Below, one piece after another: positions 17,767 to 26,476 of a stretch of DNA of 64,000 nucleotides (its first letter is position 1; each line of letters starts with the position of its first letter). Below the pieces are notes generated by a model. It made no database searches. It saw only the letters and a list, made by a program, of their open reading frames with translations, and was not told the DNA's origin. The position numbers and the translations under genes are program-made. Origin of the DNA: Candidatus Fraserbacteria bacterium (lineage in GTDB: Bacteria; Bipolaricaulota; Bipolaricaulia; RBG-16-55-9; JAJCYT01); NCBI GenBank assembly GCA_029262795.1, contig JAJCYT010000036.1, positions 124,001-188,000 of the forward strand, written 5' to 3'.

Positions 17767-17804
17767 CAAGGCGCGGTTCTGGGTGGAACCGCGCCTTGTT
17801 TTAT
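17767..17804 (+). terminator. attenuating terminator after the first secretion-locus gene
   Basis: A perfect 13-bp stem (CAAGGCGCGGTTC / GAACCGCGCCTTG) with a 6-nt loop is followed by TTTTAT. It lies between two genes of the same apparent operon, an arrangement known from pilus operons where the major subunit outnumbers the assembly proteins. Confidence 0.85.
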
Positions 17805-17821
17805 AAACGGGGTGGGATGTT

Positions 17822-18301
17822 TTGTTGAAACGTGGTTTTTGTACAATTGCCATTTTGCTGCTTTGCAGCACCTTTACGTGGGCACAATCTGTTACGATTG
17901 ACCTCACCCGTGTCAATACCAGCATCACAATTGACGAAGCTGCGATTCGCAGTGGCGTTGCCTCCAACAGTCGAGTGTTCGATATTGCGGTGACTACCAC
18001 GGCTGCTTACACCATGTCAGTCGAATTAACTTCCATTACAGGTGCTACAGGCATTCCGGCAGGTGCTGTTACATTAACAGCCAATGCAACGGGCGAAGCG
18101 GGCACCACCAACGTGAGTATTGATCCATTTACGGGCTTTGGCTCTGGCCATGACATTTCTGCCGCCTTCTCAGGGCTGGCTGACGTAACGGACGAAACGT
18201 CCCAAATCGACGTACAAATAAACCTCGATCAGCTCGGTGACCGTAATCAAAATGACACATTGACCGTGACGTTGCTCTTTATCATTACAGAGTCGCTTTA
18301 A
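17822..18301 (+). CDS. small secreted structural protein, paralogue of the preceding gene
   Basis: The 159-residue product starts at one of two tandem TTG codons (17822 or 17825) behind GGGGTGGGA. It has a signal peptide (GFCTIAILLLCSTFTWA) and no mature cysteines. The ending (IDVQINLDQLGDRNQ then NDTLTVTLLFIITE) repeats that of the 17181 gene. The mature part also shares the (D/E)(E)(A/L)AIR(S/A)G motif after the first strand: DEAAIRSGV here and DELAIRAGT there. It is likely a minor subunit or tip protein of the same structure. The weak start codon and the upstream terminator suggest low output. Confidence 0.65.
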   Translation: MLKRGFCTIAILLLCSTFTWAQSVTIDLTRVNTSITIDEAAIRSGVASNSRVFDIAVTTTAAYTMSVELTSITGATGIPAGAVTLTANATGEAGTTNVSIDPFTGFGSGHDISAAFSGLADVTDETSQIDVQINLDQLGDRNQNDTLTVTLLFIITESL

Positions 18302-18354
18302 ATTATTGAAATGATTCAATCGGGCAGGCTTGTCCGAGTGAAGGGGTGGTTTAG

Positions 18355-19176
18355 GTGTTGAAGCTGCGCGTTGTTTTCATCTTTTTGTTGGGGCTGTTTG
18401 CCCTGTTGCAAAATCCTGTGGTTGCCAGTATCAATGCAAGCCCATTGGGGTTGGATTTAATCGTGGCCCCTGGTGAACGCGAGGTGGGTTCGTTCCTGGT
18501 CAAAAACACAGGCGACGATGCTCAGGAGATCACAGTTGCACTCAACGACTACATGCGTACGCCTACGGGTGAAAATCAATTCCTGCCTGCTGGCACATTG
18601 CCACAATCACTGGAGCCATTTGTCAGTTTTTCACCGGCCACCTTTGGCCTTGAGGCAGGCGAAACCCAGGAAGTGCAGTTTGAAATTGCTATCCCAGACA
18701 ACGTGACAGGCGCTCACTGGGTGATGTTTTTGGTGCGTGAAAATGCGCCCGTGGCAACCAACGAACTGGGCATTGAGGGGCAGTCCGGCGGGTTTGGTTT
18801 TAACGCCAGTGTCAGCTTTGGTATTCGTGTGCGACAACTGGACCCCACAACAGTATTGGCTGATGGACGCATCAGTCAGGTGGCCGTGCTTTTGCCTGAT
18901 GAAGCGGATGGGTTGATTAACATTGAATTCATGTTTGAAAACACAGGCACCACGTTCTTGCAGCCCGAAGGCGTGGTGGAAATTCGTGACACGGCTGGTC
19001 AAACAGTGGCTTCCGTGCCGGTTGAAGTGTTTCGCATTTTGCCAGGTGCCCGTCGTATTCTCAGTGTCGAGTTACAAGACACCTTGCCCCCAGGGAAATA
19101 TGTGGCCCTGGCTGTGATTGATTTTGACGGCGACTTCCTGGTTGCCGGGCAATCTGTGTTTACGGTCGAAAACTAA
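18355..19176 (+). CDS. PapD/DUF916-like periplasmic protein, putative assembly chaperone
   Basis: The 273-residue product starts at GTG behind GAAGGGGTGG. It has a signal peptide ending near VVASI. The mature protein opens with a beta-sandwich domain like fimbrial chaperones and DUF916: INASPLGLDLIVAPGEREVGS, VKNTGDDAQEITVALNDY, FVSFSPATFGLEAGETQEVQF and IPDNVTGAHWVMFLVRE. The second domain (about residues 160-270) is also immunoglobulin-like. Classic PapD residues Arg8 and Lys112 cannot be assigned by eye. Its place between the small secreted proteins and a large barrel-like protein supports a chaperone role, by inference. Confidence 0.68.
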   Translation: MLKLRVVFIFLLGLFALLQNPVVASINASPLGLDLIVAPGEREVGSFLVKNTGDDAQEITVALNDYMRTPTGENQFLPAGTLPQSLEPFVSFSPATFGLEAGETQEVQFEIAIPDNVTGAHWVMFLVRENAPVATNELGIEGQSGGFGFNASVSFGIRVRQLDPTTVLADGRISQVAVLLPDEADGLINIEFMFENTGTTFLQPEGVVEIRDTAGQTVASVPVEVFRILPGARRILSVELQDTLPPGKYVALAVIDFDGDFLVAGQSVFTVEN

Positions 19177-19207
19177 ATTCGGCCAATCTTTGAAGGGTGG
19201 GTGTGCG

Positions 19208-22102
19208 GTGCCAAAGCCTTTCTTTGTTTTTCTCATCTTAATCAGTGCGACGACCCTGTTGGGTCAGGCGCAACCGGCGTTGGTTACATTACAGGGGCTA
19301 CCACCGTTGATGGCCCGTCCCGAAGAATTTGTGACCGTCGTATTCACACTCAATAACCAGGGCACCACCTCAGAAACGTTTGACTTCGAATTAAACCTAC
19401 CTCAGGGATTTACCCAGGTTGCCAGTTTGCTGCCGTTTACGCTAACTCCTGGCGCACAAGAGTTTGTGTTTGTCAATGTGCTGGTACCCAACAATGCTGA
19501 GGCCCAAGACTTTATCGTTCAGCTGACTGCCATCTCCAGAACCGATCCCACCCTAAGGCTGGTCAGTGAGTCCATCATTCGCGTGCAGGCTGCCGCCAAA
19601 CTCCAAGTGCGCGCCATTGGCGTTCAGGCGGAAAATGAGGATGGTTTGATAATTGCCTTCAGTGTGCGCAACACGGGCAACGTGCATGATCAGGTGGTGT
19701 TGAGTGCAACGTCCTCGGCAGGTTTTGACCTCGATGTGACACCGACTGAGATCGAACTTGCACCACGAGAACAAATCGAAGTACGGGTGCAGCTTCAAGT
19801 TCCTCCTGGTGCAGGGGCGAGCAAAATGCAGGATAGAATTACTTTTACAGCGACCTCTACCCAGTTCAGTAATAATCAGGATTCAGTCATTTTTGACGTC
19901 GAACTGACGCCGCCTCTGCCGGAACAAGTTGGCACTGGTTTGGGTTGGGTGATGCCCACACAGGTGGCTTTTTCATTTGCCCAAAGTAATCAGCCAAATA
20001 GTTTTTTAGGCCTGCTCAGCCTCACGGGCGGTGGCAACATCAATGACAATGACGGTTTTAATTTCAAACTTTCTCTCGACCACACCTTCAGCGTTCGCAA
20101 GGTGGCTGCAGGGATCACCACTCGTGGACTGCAATTGGATTTGGGAGATGTGGCCGCCAACTATGATCAATTTGTCAGCGTGTCGGGGCGAGGTGCGGTG
20201 CTGGTGCTTCATACGCCGATGAACGCGTCGTTGTCTGCGGCGGCGGTGGTGCAAGGCGACATCATTCCCCTGGCAGCCAATTTTTCACTTGGACTGGGGC
20301 AGACGCAAATTGGTGTCAGCAGTGAGGTGGCTTTGAAACAGGTGCCAAGTGAATCGTTGATCAGTGCATCCTTGCGGCAATCTTTGTTAAACTCACTTAG
20401 CCTGGAAGCTCAAGGGGCCATCAGTTTTTCAGACGGTTTGTTTGCGCCAGCCTTTCAAACGGGCGCGGCTTTTTCACAGGAATCTTTTGAGATGAATTTG
20501 GGTGTGTCGAAATTTTTCCCCAATTTTCTAGGTTCGGCACAGGATCAACAGCAACTGCAATTTTCACAGGTGCTGGGATTGGAAAAACTGGTGTTGTCCA
20601 CATTGGTTGACATTCAGCAAAACAACGTGGGGCTCAACCCCAATTTACCCACGGTGGGCAACAGTCACATTTTGGGAATGGCCCGTTTCTTTCCTGGAGA
20701 AAATTTTCCCACCGTGTCGGCGATTGTCGATGTGAGAGCGGCCAAGAATGTCACGGCCATCGAAACCACAGACACCCAGGCGTGGTCCGGTTCGCTCAGC
20801 TTGTTTCAGCCGTTGAACTTTGTGTCGCTGGCGCTTTCTGGCGCACTGGATCGTAGCGTGGATCGACTGGCGGGTACGGACACGGGATCGCTGACCATCA
20901 GCTCATTGTTGGGGTGGAACAGCAACGGCTTTGCGCGTACCATTCGTGTCTCACACCTGAGCAACATCGACTTTAATGGTTTTTTTATTTCTGATCGTTC
21001 GTTAACGCTGGAAACATCTTTATCCCTCAAACTCCCCATCGGCCAGCTTTCATTCGGGCTGAGAAACAGCGCGCCAAACACGACCTTAACCATGTCGCTG
21101 AACACGAGTTTTCCTCAAGGTGTGGTCAATGTGAATGGTCAAATATCTTTTGAGGAAAGCACAATGACTGGTTTTTCATTGCAACTAAATTTTTCTCGAA
21201 AATTTGGCACGCGCTTGCCCTTTATTGCAATTCGCGGCCAGATTGAAGGCGTGGTGTTTAACGATGCCAATGGCAATGGTCGTCAGGATACAGGCGAAAC
21301 TTTGGCCGACATTGTGGTGATTGCCGGCGGTGGACGTGTTCGCACCGATGGTGAAGGGTTTTTCCGATTGCCACCTTTGGAACCAGGCAGTTATCTGGTC
21401 AACGTCAGTGGCCTGCCCAGCCAACTCAGCCCCAGCATCGAATTGCCGCGCTCGGTGGATTTGAAGGCAGGCGAGCGTATGCGCGTGGATATTCCCTTGA
21501 GGCCGGTTGCTGCAATTGAAGGCATCGTATTTAACGACCTCAATAGCGATGGGATACGAGACGTGAATGAAGATGGGTTTGCCGGTGCCATTCTTACGCT
21601 CAGTTCAAGCAATGGAGAAGAACGACAAACACGCAGCACCAACCAGGGCCGCTTTAGCTTTAGCGATCTGGAGCCTGGCGAATATACCGTCAACCTCAGT
21701 GAAGCCAACCTGCCGCGCCGTGTGGTCACCACCACCCCTGGCAAACTCACGGTACAGGTGGCGGCGCAAACCACCACTGCCATCGAATTTGGTGTGGTGG
21801 AGCAAGCGCCTGAAATTCGCTTTAACCTCAACGAGCCCACCGCTTTATTCAGCCACTCACCTGTGTTGCCCAGCGCGGGTGAAATCGTTAGCTTTGATGC
21901 CACAGAGTCCTTTGATCCCGATGGTGAGATTGAACTTTATGAATGGGATTTTAATGGTGATGGCCTGGTTGATGCGACTGGCTCGGTGCTCAATTTCAGC
22001 TTTGAATCTGAAGGCGTGTTTCTGATTAAGCTCACGGTCACTGACAACGATGGCAACAGCGATGAAGAAATCAAAGTAATTCAGGTGGGGGCGGCTCAAT
22101 AA
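19208..22102 (+). CDS. large secreted protein with NEW3/CARDB-like, barrel-like, SdrD-B and PKD domains; putative usher analogue
   Basis: The 964-residue product starts at GTG behind GAAGGGTGGG. After a signal peptide come two NEW3/CARDB-like beta domains (LNNQGTTSETFDFELNLPQGF; VRNTGNVHDQVVLSATSSAGF). Residues about 260-680 are rich in alternating aromatic and polar strands (FNFKLSLDHTFS, LSFGLRNSAPNT), as in an outer-membrane barrel. Then come two SdrD-B/carboxypeptidase-regulatory-like units (EGVVFNDANGNGRQDTGE; EGIVFNDLNSDGIRDVNE) and a C-terminal PKD domain (FDATESFDPDG, WDFNGDG). This layout resembles ushers only in outline; there is no detectable FimD signature. It ends the operon. Confidence 0.62.
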   Translation: MPKPFFVFLILISATTLLGQAQPALVTLQGLPPLMARPEEFVTVVFTLNNQGTTSETFDFELNLPQGFTQVASLLPFTLTPGAQEFVFVNVLVPNNAEAQDFIVQLTAISRTDPTLRLVSESIIRVQAAAKLQVRAIGVQAENEDGLIIAFSVRNTGNVHDQVVLSATSSAGFDLDVTPTEIELAPREQIEVRVQLQVPPGAGASKMQDRITFTATSTQFSNNQDSVIFDVELTPPLPEQVGTGLGWVMPTQVAFSFAQSNQPNSFLGLLSLTGGGNINDNDGFNFKLSLDHTFSVRKVAAGITTRGLQLDLGDVAANYDQFVSVSGRGAVLVLHTPMNASLSAAAVVQGDIIPLAANFSLGLGQTQIGVSSEVALKQVPSESLISASLRQSLLNSLSLEAQGAISFSDGLFAPAFQTGAAFSQESFEMNLGVSKFFPNFLGSAQDQQQLQFSQVLGLEKLVLSTLVDIQQNNVGLNPNLPTVGNSHILGMARFFPGENFPTVSAIVDVRAAKNVTAIETTDTQAWSGSLSLFQPLNFVSLALSGALDRSVDRLAGTDTGSLTISSLLGWNSNGFARTIRVSHLSNIDFNGFFISDRSLTLETSLSLKLPIGQLSFGLRNSAPNTTLTMSLNTSFPQGVVNVNGQISFEESTMTGFSLQLNFSRKFGTRLPFIAIRGQIEGVVFNDANGNGRQDTGETLADIVVIAGGGRVRTDGEGFFRLPPLEPGSYLVNVSGLPSQLSPSIELPRSVDLKAGERMRVDIPLRPVAAIEGIVFNDLNSDGIRDVNEDGFAGAILTLSSSNGEERQTRSTNQGRFSFSDLEPGEYTVNLSEANLPRRVVTTTPGKLTVQVAAQTTTAIEFGVVEQAPEIRFNLNEPTALFSHSPVLPSAGEIVSFDATESFDPDGEIELYEWDFNGDGLVDATGSVLNFSFESEGVFLIKLTVTDNDGNSDEEIKVIQVGAAQ

Positions 22103-22130
22103 ATCAGGCTGTTGTGTTGTAAAATAAGAG

Positions 22131-22598
22131 ATGATGAAAATTTATTTTGCCGGACCTTTGTTTTGTGAAGCTGAGTTGCGCTTTAATTTGGCGTTAACCG
22201 AAAAGCTGGAGGCAACAGGTTTTGAGATTTTTTTGCCACAGCGAGACGGCGTAGAGGCAGACAAGCCACCTTACGATCAGATGACGCGTGAAGAGCGTCG
22301 AAGCGCCATGTTCACGTTGGACAAACAAAAGGTTTATGAATCTGAGATTTTTTTGTTTGTCCTGGACGGGCGTGTGCCTGACGAAGGGGCTTGTGTGGAA
22401 CTGGGGTTGGCTTTTGCACATAAGGAATTTCAATCCAAGAAACACCTGATTGGTTTGCAGACCGACTCGCGTGCTGCCTTTATTCAAGCACGGCTCAACG
22501 TGATGTTGTCCGAAGCATTGGACGAGGTGGTTGAAACTGAATCAGAGTTGTTCTTATTGCTGGATCAATACCGAAAAGGTTTTTCAGCATCAACCTGA
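22131..22598 (+). CDS. nucleoside 2-deoxyribosyltransferase family protein
   Basis: The 155-residue product has the NDT fold. MKIYFAGPLF opens it, and DGRVPDEGACVELGLAFA holds the Asp and Glu of the active site (family pattern D.R.PDEG...E.G.A). These enzymes move deoxyribose between bases or hydrolyse (deoxy)nucleoside monophosphates; the exact substrate cannot be read. An upstream Met one codon earlier is equally possible. It follows the secretion operon by 28 nt but is functionally unrelated. The 3' end overlaps the convergent alr gene by 9 nt. Confidence 0.87.
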   Translation: MMKIYFAGPLFCEAELRFNLALTEKLEATGFEIFLPQRDGVEADKPPYDQMTREERRSAMFTLDKQKVYESEIFLFVLDGRVPDEGACVELGLAFAHKEFQSKKHLIGLQTDSRAAFIQARLNVMLSEALDEVVETESELFLLLDQYRKGFSAST

Positions 22599-23750
22599 GA
22601 TTGCACAAGGCACCGGTTGTTGCACATAAATTCTGGCCACTCGTTTTGAAAGCGCGGTAAGCACAATTTCTGAAAAGCTGGCACCCAAACTTTGGGCCAC
22701 ATCCATAGCGGGTAGGTGTTCATTGATGAGAAACACTTCGTCATCTTCTCGAATATTATCTACATCAGTCACATCCACCGTGATTTGATCCATCGAAATA
22801 CCGCCGACGATGGGAGCCAGTTGCCCGTTGATCCACACTTGACCCGAATTTTTCAGCCACCAACTGACGCCATCAGCATACCCCACAGGCAGCGTGGCGA
22901 TGCGGCGTGTGCCAGAGGTTTGGTATTCTCGGCCATAACCGATGTAGCGTCCATCGTTCAATGTGCTGATGCTGGTGATCCAGGTTTTTAAGCTGAGGAT
23001 GGGCTTGATAGGGTTGGTCCACTCTTTACGAATTTCGGGTTCGCCGTAGAGTAAGATGCCAGGGCGCACCATGTTGAAATAGCCTGTGGTCACTTGGTCT
23101 TCGTATTGCACCACACCGGATGAATTGCTGATATGGCGCAAAGGGGGCAGAATACCGTCTGCATCCAGTTGGCTGAGCAATTGGTTAAACGCATCAATCT
23201 GGCCCTGTGTGAATGATTGCTCATTTACGTCCGTGCTGTAAGAAGTGCTAAAGTGTGTAAAAATTCCAATGAATTCCAACTGAGGTAAATCTATAATCAG
23301 TTGAACCAATGCTTTAGCGTCTTCCCACCAGATGCCGTTTCGGCCCATACCTGTATCGACTTTTAATTGGACGCGTATGCGCTTGTCTTGCTGTGCAGCA
23401 GCGCCATTCAATGTTGTGGCAAATGCCGGCGAAGATAGGGTGACATCCACATCAGCTTCCAACAGTTGTGGAATATGAGATAGTCTGGATGCGCTGAAAA
23501 TTAAGATGGGCGTGTAAATACCAGCCTCACGCAGTTCGATGGCTTCGGCCAGATTGGCCACGCCGAAGTAGTCAATGTTGATTTCCTGAGCGGCCTTGGC
23601 CAGTTCTACTGCGCCATGGCCGTAGCCATTGGCCTTGACGGGAAACAGCAGTTTGCAATCTCCCAGCCTGGCTTGAGTGGTTTCGATGTTGCAGGCGAGT
23701 TGACTTAAATTAATGTGGGCTTCAGCCATGTGGATGCTCATGTGCTTCAT
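22590..23750 (-). CDS. alr: alanine racemase
   Basis: This 386-residue PLP enzyme interconverts L- and D-alanine for peptidoglycan. The PLP lysine lies in PVKANGYGHGA near residue 39. The opposing catalytic Tyr lies in LPVGYADGVSWW (near residue 282), and GGISMDQITVDVTD follows. KVDTGMGRNG and the HFSTS segment are also typical. Length is normal (about 370-390). Three in-frame ATGs occur in the first eight codons, so the start is uncertain by a few residues. It is divergent from the DUF192 gene. Confidence 0.95.
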   Translation of the reverse strand: MKHMSIHMAEAHINLSQLACNIETTQARLGDCKLLFPVKANGYGHGAVELAKAAQEINIDYFGVANLAEAIELREAGIYTPILIFSASRLSHIPQLLEADVDVTLSSPAFATTLNGAAAQQDKRIRVQLKVDTGMGRNGIWWEDAKALVQLIIDLPQLEFIGIFTHFSTSYSTDVNEQSFTQGQIDAFNQLLSQLDADGILPPLRHISNSSGVVQYEDQVTTGYFNMVRPGILLYGEPEIRKEWTNPIKPILSLKTWITSISTLNDGRYIGYGREYQTSGTRRIATLPVGYADGVSWWLKNSGQVWINGQLAPIVGGISMDQITVDVTDVDNIREDDEVFLINEHLPAMDVAQSLGASFSEIVLTALSKRVARIYVQQPVPCAISG

Positions 23751-23822
23751 TATAAAATAGAAGTTGTTTACTTCGAGGACACTGGTGTAAACTCAAGGGG
23801 CATCCGTGCAGTCCTCAATGTG

Positions 23823-23838
23823 TGTGACGTATGTCACA
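23823..23838. promoter_or_regulatory. perfect CRP/FNR-type operator
   Basis: TGTGA-N6-TCACA exactly matches the consensus of CRP-family sites and extends to a symmetric TGTGAC/GTCACA. It ends 11 bp before the DUF192 start codon and overlaps its ribosome-binding region. Occupancy there would more likely repress than activate. Confidence 0.6.
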
Positions 23839-23849
23839 AAAGGTGAACC

Positions 23850-24398
23850 ATGAAACCAGAAACCAAACTGCTGTTGCGTTGGGGAGGCTTTATTGCTTTT
23901 CTGGTGGTATTGATTGTGATGAGTTGGAACGTGGTTTCCAGCAACGCTTCCAGATACCGCACCACCGCAGAATTTCGCAATATGGCGTTGACCAACATTA
24001 CCATTCCTTATGGTGAAACTGAGACCATGCATTTTGAAGCTCGCGTGGCTGATGATGAAGCCGAGCAGGCGGCTGGTTTTGCCAACATTGGTGCTGAAAT
24101 TATTAAGCAGTCCGTGATTTTAGTGGTTTATAATCGCGATGTGCAGGTAAAATTCAGCACAGAAAATGTGGAAGCGCCTCTTGATTTAATGTTCATTGAT
24201 GTGGAGGGCACCATCCTCAAAGTCTATCAGGCAGAAGCACACAGTACAGAAACATTTCCGCCTGAGAACGAATCGTTTTCGTTCCGATATGTGCTGGAAG
24301 CGCCTGTCGGATATTTTGATGCGATTAACGCCAGCAGCACCCGTGTGGTGGTAAGCTTGGAGGCATTTTTACAACAACAAGTGGATCAGGAGCTTTAA
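23850..24398 (+). CDS. membrane-anchored DUF192-like protein
   Basis: The 182-residue product has one N-terminal transmembrane helix (LLLRWGGFIAFLVVLIVMSW). It is followed by a divergent DUF192 domain: FEARVADDEAEQAAGFANIG corresponds to the family's V.VADT..ER..GLM.R, and VEAPLDLMFIDVEGTILKVYQAEA to the MKNT..PLDI.FID..G.I segment. DUF192 proteins are small and of unknown function. The usual FWM.NT motif is degenerate (FSTENVE), so it is an outlying member. The stop codon is directly followed by the ATG of the amine-oxidase reading frame. Confidence 0.75.
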   Translation: MKPETKLLLRWGGFIAFLVVLIVMSWNVVSSNASRYRTTAEFRNMALTNITIPYGETETMHFEARVADDEAEQAAGFANIGAEIIKQSVILVVYNRDVQVKFSTENVEAPLDLMFIDVEGTILKVYQAEAHSTETFPPENESFSFRYVLEAPVGYFDAINASSTRVVVSLEAFLQQQVDQEL

Positions 24399-24455
24399 AT
24401 GGCGATAAAACGACGAGATTTTCTCAAATAGAGTCTATTAACAAGCAGTCAGTTT
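24399..24455 (+). pseudogene. Tat leader of the amine oxidase interrupted by an amber codon
   Basis: An ATG at 24399, immediately after the DUF192 stop, opens MAIKRRDFLK, a clear twin-arginine motif. TAG follows at 24429-24431, then SLLTSSQF in the same frame, which runs into the hydrophobic GGCAPIF stretch and the oxidase. Without the TAG this would be a normal Tat lipoprotein-type leader. See the findings. Confidence 0.8.
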
Positions 24456-25772
24456 TTGGGAGGGTGTGCGCCTATTTTTGCTCTATCTGCTCAAGCAAAT
24501 CAGGTTCAAACCACAGAAGTATTAGTGATTGGTGCAGGGGTTGCCGGACTAACGGCTGCCAGTGAATTACTAAAAAAGGATCATGATGTCATTGTGCTGG
24601 AAGGCCGAGACCGCATTGGCGGTCGTATCTGGACAGACCATTCTTTAGGCGCCCCTATTGATCTTGGCGCTTCCTGGATACATGGGGACAATGGCAATCC
24701 CATCAAGAGGTTGGCAGACAACAACAACATCCAGTTGTTCACCACCGATTTTGGACAAGGCTCTATTTATGACAACCAGGGCAATCTTTTAAGCGATGCC
24801 GCCATTACTCGAGTCGAAGGTCGTTTTGGTCAAGTAGAAGGTCGCTTTTATGAATTGAAGGATGAAGTGAGTCAAGATATCTCTTTGGCTCAGGCGCTCA
24901 CCATGCAATCGCCCTATCAAGGCTTGTCTGAGACCGAACGTCAAGCGCTGGACTGGTTGTTAGAGTTCAACATCGAATTGGATCTGGCTGCTGATCTGGA
25001 CGAACTTTCTTTGCTCAGTTGGGAAGAAGATGAGACGTTTGGAGACACGGATATTTTGTTCCCAGGTGGATATGAGCAAATCATCAACCTGCTCACACCA
25101 GGGTTGGATATTCGCCTCAACCACTTTGTCGAGTCGGTGACTTATGACGACGCAGGTGTGAAGGTCTCAACATTCAACGGCGTGTTTGAAGCGCAACATG
25201 CAATCATCACTTTGCCTTTGGGGGTATTGCAGCATGGTGTGGTGGAATTTTCTCCCAATTTGCCGACACGCAAGCAACGTGCCATTGATCGCTTAGGTAT
25301 GGGGGCTTTTAGCAAAATTGCACTTCGATTCCCCAATGTGTTCTGGCCTGCGGAGTCTCATTATTTTGGCAATGTGGTTGGCTCTCCCTGGACAGAATAC
25401 TGGAATTTGGATGTGATGGCCCAATTGCCCATCATCGTTGGCTTAAGCCCAGGCAGTTTGGCGCGATCACTTGAATCCATGACCGATGTACAGATGGCAG
25501 AATTGGCGATGCAAGATTTAAGAGCCACCTTTGGCACCAACATATCTGAACCAATTGGAATGGTGGTGACTCGTTGGGCAAGCGATCCATTTGCGCTGGG
25601 GGCTTATTCGTATAACGCCGTGGGATCAACCCTCAGTGACAGAGACACCTTGGGCGAACCTGCTGGCAATTTGTTCTTTGCAGGCGAAGCCACTTCGAGC
25701 AGCTTCCCAGGCACGGTGCATGGCGCACATCTGGAAGGTTTACGTGCAGCGAGAGAGATTGATGATCTCTAA
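24456..25772 (+). CDS. flavin-dependent amine oxidase (MAO/polyamine oxidase family), leader disrupted
   Basis: The open frame codes 438 residues of a complete flavoprotein. It has the dinucleotide-binding VIGAGVAGLTAA, LEGRDRIGGRIWT and LGASWIHG, and the C-terminal FAD-contact LFFAGEATSSSFPGTVHGAHLEGLRAA. Such enzymes oxidise amines or polyamines to aldehydes, giving H2O2. The intended start is the ATG at 24399 in the same frame, but an in-frame TAG at 24429 cuts off the Tat leader. Starting at TTG 24456 gives no good ribosome-binding site and no export signal. The gene is therefore either a recent pseudogene, a cytoplasmic variant, or affected by a sequence error. Confidence 0.8.
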   Translation: MGGCAPIFALSAQANQVQTTEVLVIGAGVAGLTAASELLKKDHDVIVLEGRDRIGGRIWTDHSLGAPIDLGASWIHGDNGNPIKRLADNNNIQLFTTDFGQGSIYDNQGNLLSDAAITRVEGRFGQVEGRFYELKDEVSQDISLAQALTMQSPYQGLSETERQALDWLLEFNIELDLAADLDELSLLSWEEDETFGDTDILFPGGYEQIINLLTPGLDIRLNHFVESVTYDDAGVKVSTFNGVFEAQHAIITLPLGVLQHGVVEFSPNLPTRKQRAIDRLGMGAFSKIALRFPNVFWPAESHYFGNVVGSPWTEYWNLDVMAQLPIIVGLSPGSLARSLESMTDVQMAELAMQDLRATFGTNISEPIGMVVTRWASDPFALGAYSYNAVGSTLSDRDTLGEPAGNLFFAGEATSSSFPGTVHGAHLEGLRAAREIDDL

Positions 25773-26326
25773 AATTTGTAGCCCTTTACTTCTTCTTCGT
25801 TGAATGGCACGTCGAGTCCCAAAGCAATTCGATTTACGAAATTAAAGTATCCGATCACCAGGGTGATATGCAAAATATCTTTGTCATCAATGTCGGCCTG
25901 GCGCAAAGCAATGGTATCAGCTTCAGTCATGACATTCGGTGTTTTCGTGAGTTTAACGGCAAAATTGCACATGGCTCGCTCTTTTGGATCAAGATCCACT
26001 TTTGTAAAATCTTTGACAAGTTGATTGACCAGATCACGATCTCGTATGTAAGCGTTCAATGCCTCGGCATGATGGTTAATGCAATAAGGGCAGTTGTTGG
26101 CCGCAGAGACCACGATGGCAATTAATTCTCGTTGTTTACGGCTGAGCGAGCCATCGGCAAACATGACCTTCATGTAAAAATCCAGGTGGGCTGTCATTGT
26201 GTCTGGAAGCAGGCTGTGAATTTTAAGGATGTTGGCTGTTTTTCCGCGATCCCCGTTCACTTTTTGATAGGCTTTTTGTAATGCCTCATCAGCATCGGCT
26301 TCTTCAATCACTTGAATCCACGGCAT
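25769..26326 (-). CDS. AhpD-like carboxymuconolactone-decarboxylase-family peroxidase-related protein
   Basis: The 185-residue product starts behind AAAGAGGACG. The redox motif CPYCINHH (about residues 79-86) matches the E...CxxCxxxH signature of AhpD and the peroxidase-related subfamily. The QRELIAIVVSAANNC lead-in and the LVIGYFNFVNRIALGLDVPF ending are typical of that subfamily. It likely reduces peroxides through its cysteine pair. It is convergent with the amine oxidase and overlaps it by 4 nt. That oxidase would make H2O2, but the link is only positional. Confidence 0.88.
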   Translation of the reverse strand: MPWIQVIEEADADEALQKAYQKVNGDRGKTANILKIHSLLPDTMTAHLDFYMKVMFADGSLSRKQRELIAIVVSAANNCPYCINHHAEALNAYIRDRDLVNQLVKDFTKVDLDPKERAMCNFAVKLTKTPNVMTEADTIALRQADIDDKDILHITLVIGYFNFVNRIALGLDVPFNEEEVKGYKF

Positions 26327-26436
26327 GACGTCCTCTTTTAATGGCGTATTAGATAAGTAAGGCCATTACCATAAGTGAATCTATTATTAAAGTCAACGTA
26401 AAAGATGGTTGGTAAGGTTTTATACAATATTTTGGT

Positions 26437-26465
26437 TTGACACGCTTATAAGCGTTCGATAAAAT
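26437..26465 (+). promoter_or_regulatory. promoter of tRNA-Lys
   Basis: TTGACA (26437-26442) and TAAAAT (26460-26465) are separated by 17 bp, 11 nt before the tRNA starts. This is a near-consensus sigma-70 promoter. Confidence 0.82.
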
Positions 26466-26476
26466 AACCACCCCTT

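Noticed and set aside
24429..24431. Recoding of TAG as an amino acid
   Set aside because: TAG is the normal stop of the genes ending at 3828 and 57500, so a general code change is unlikely. A local readthrough remains possible.
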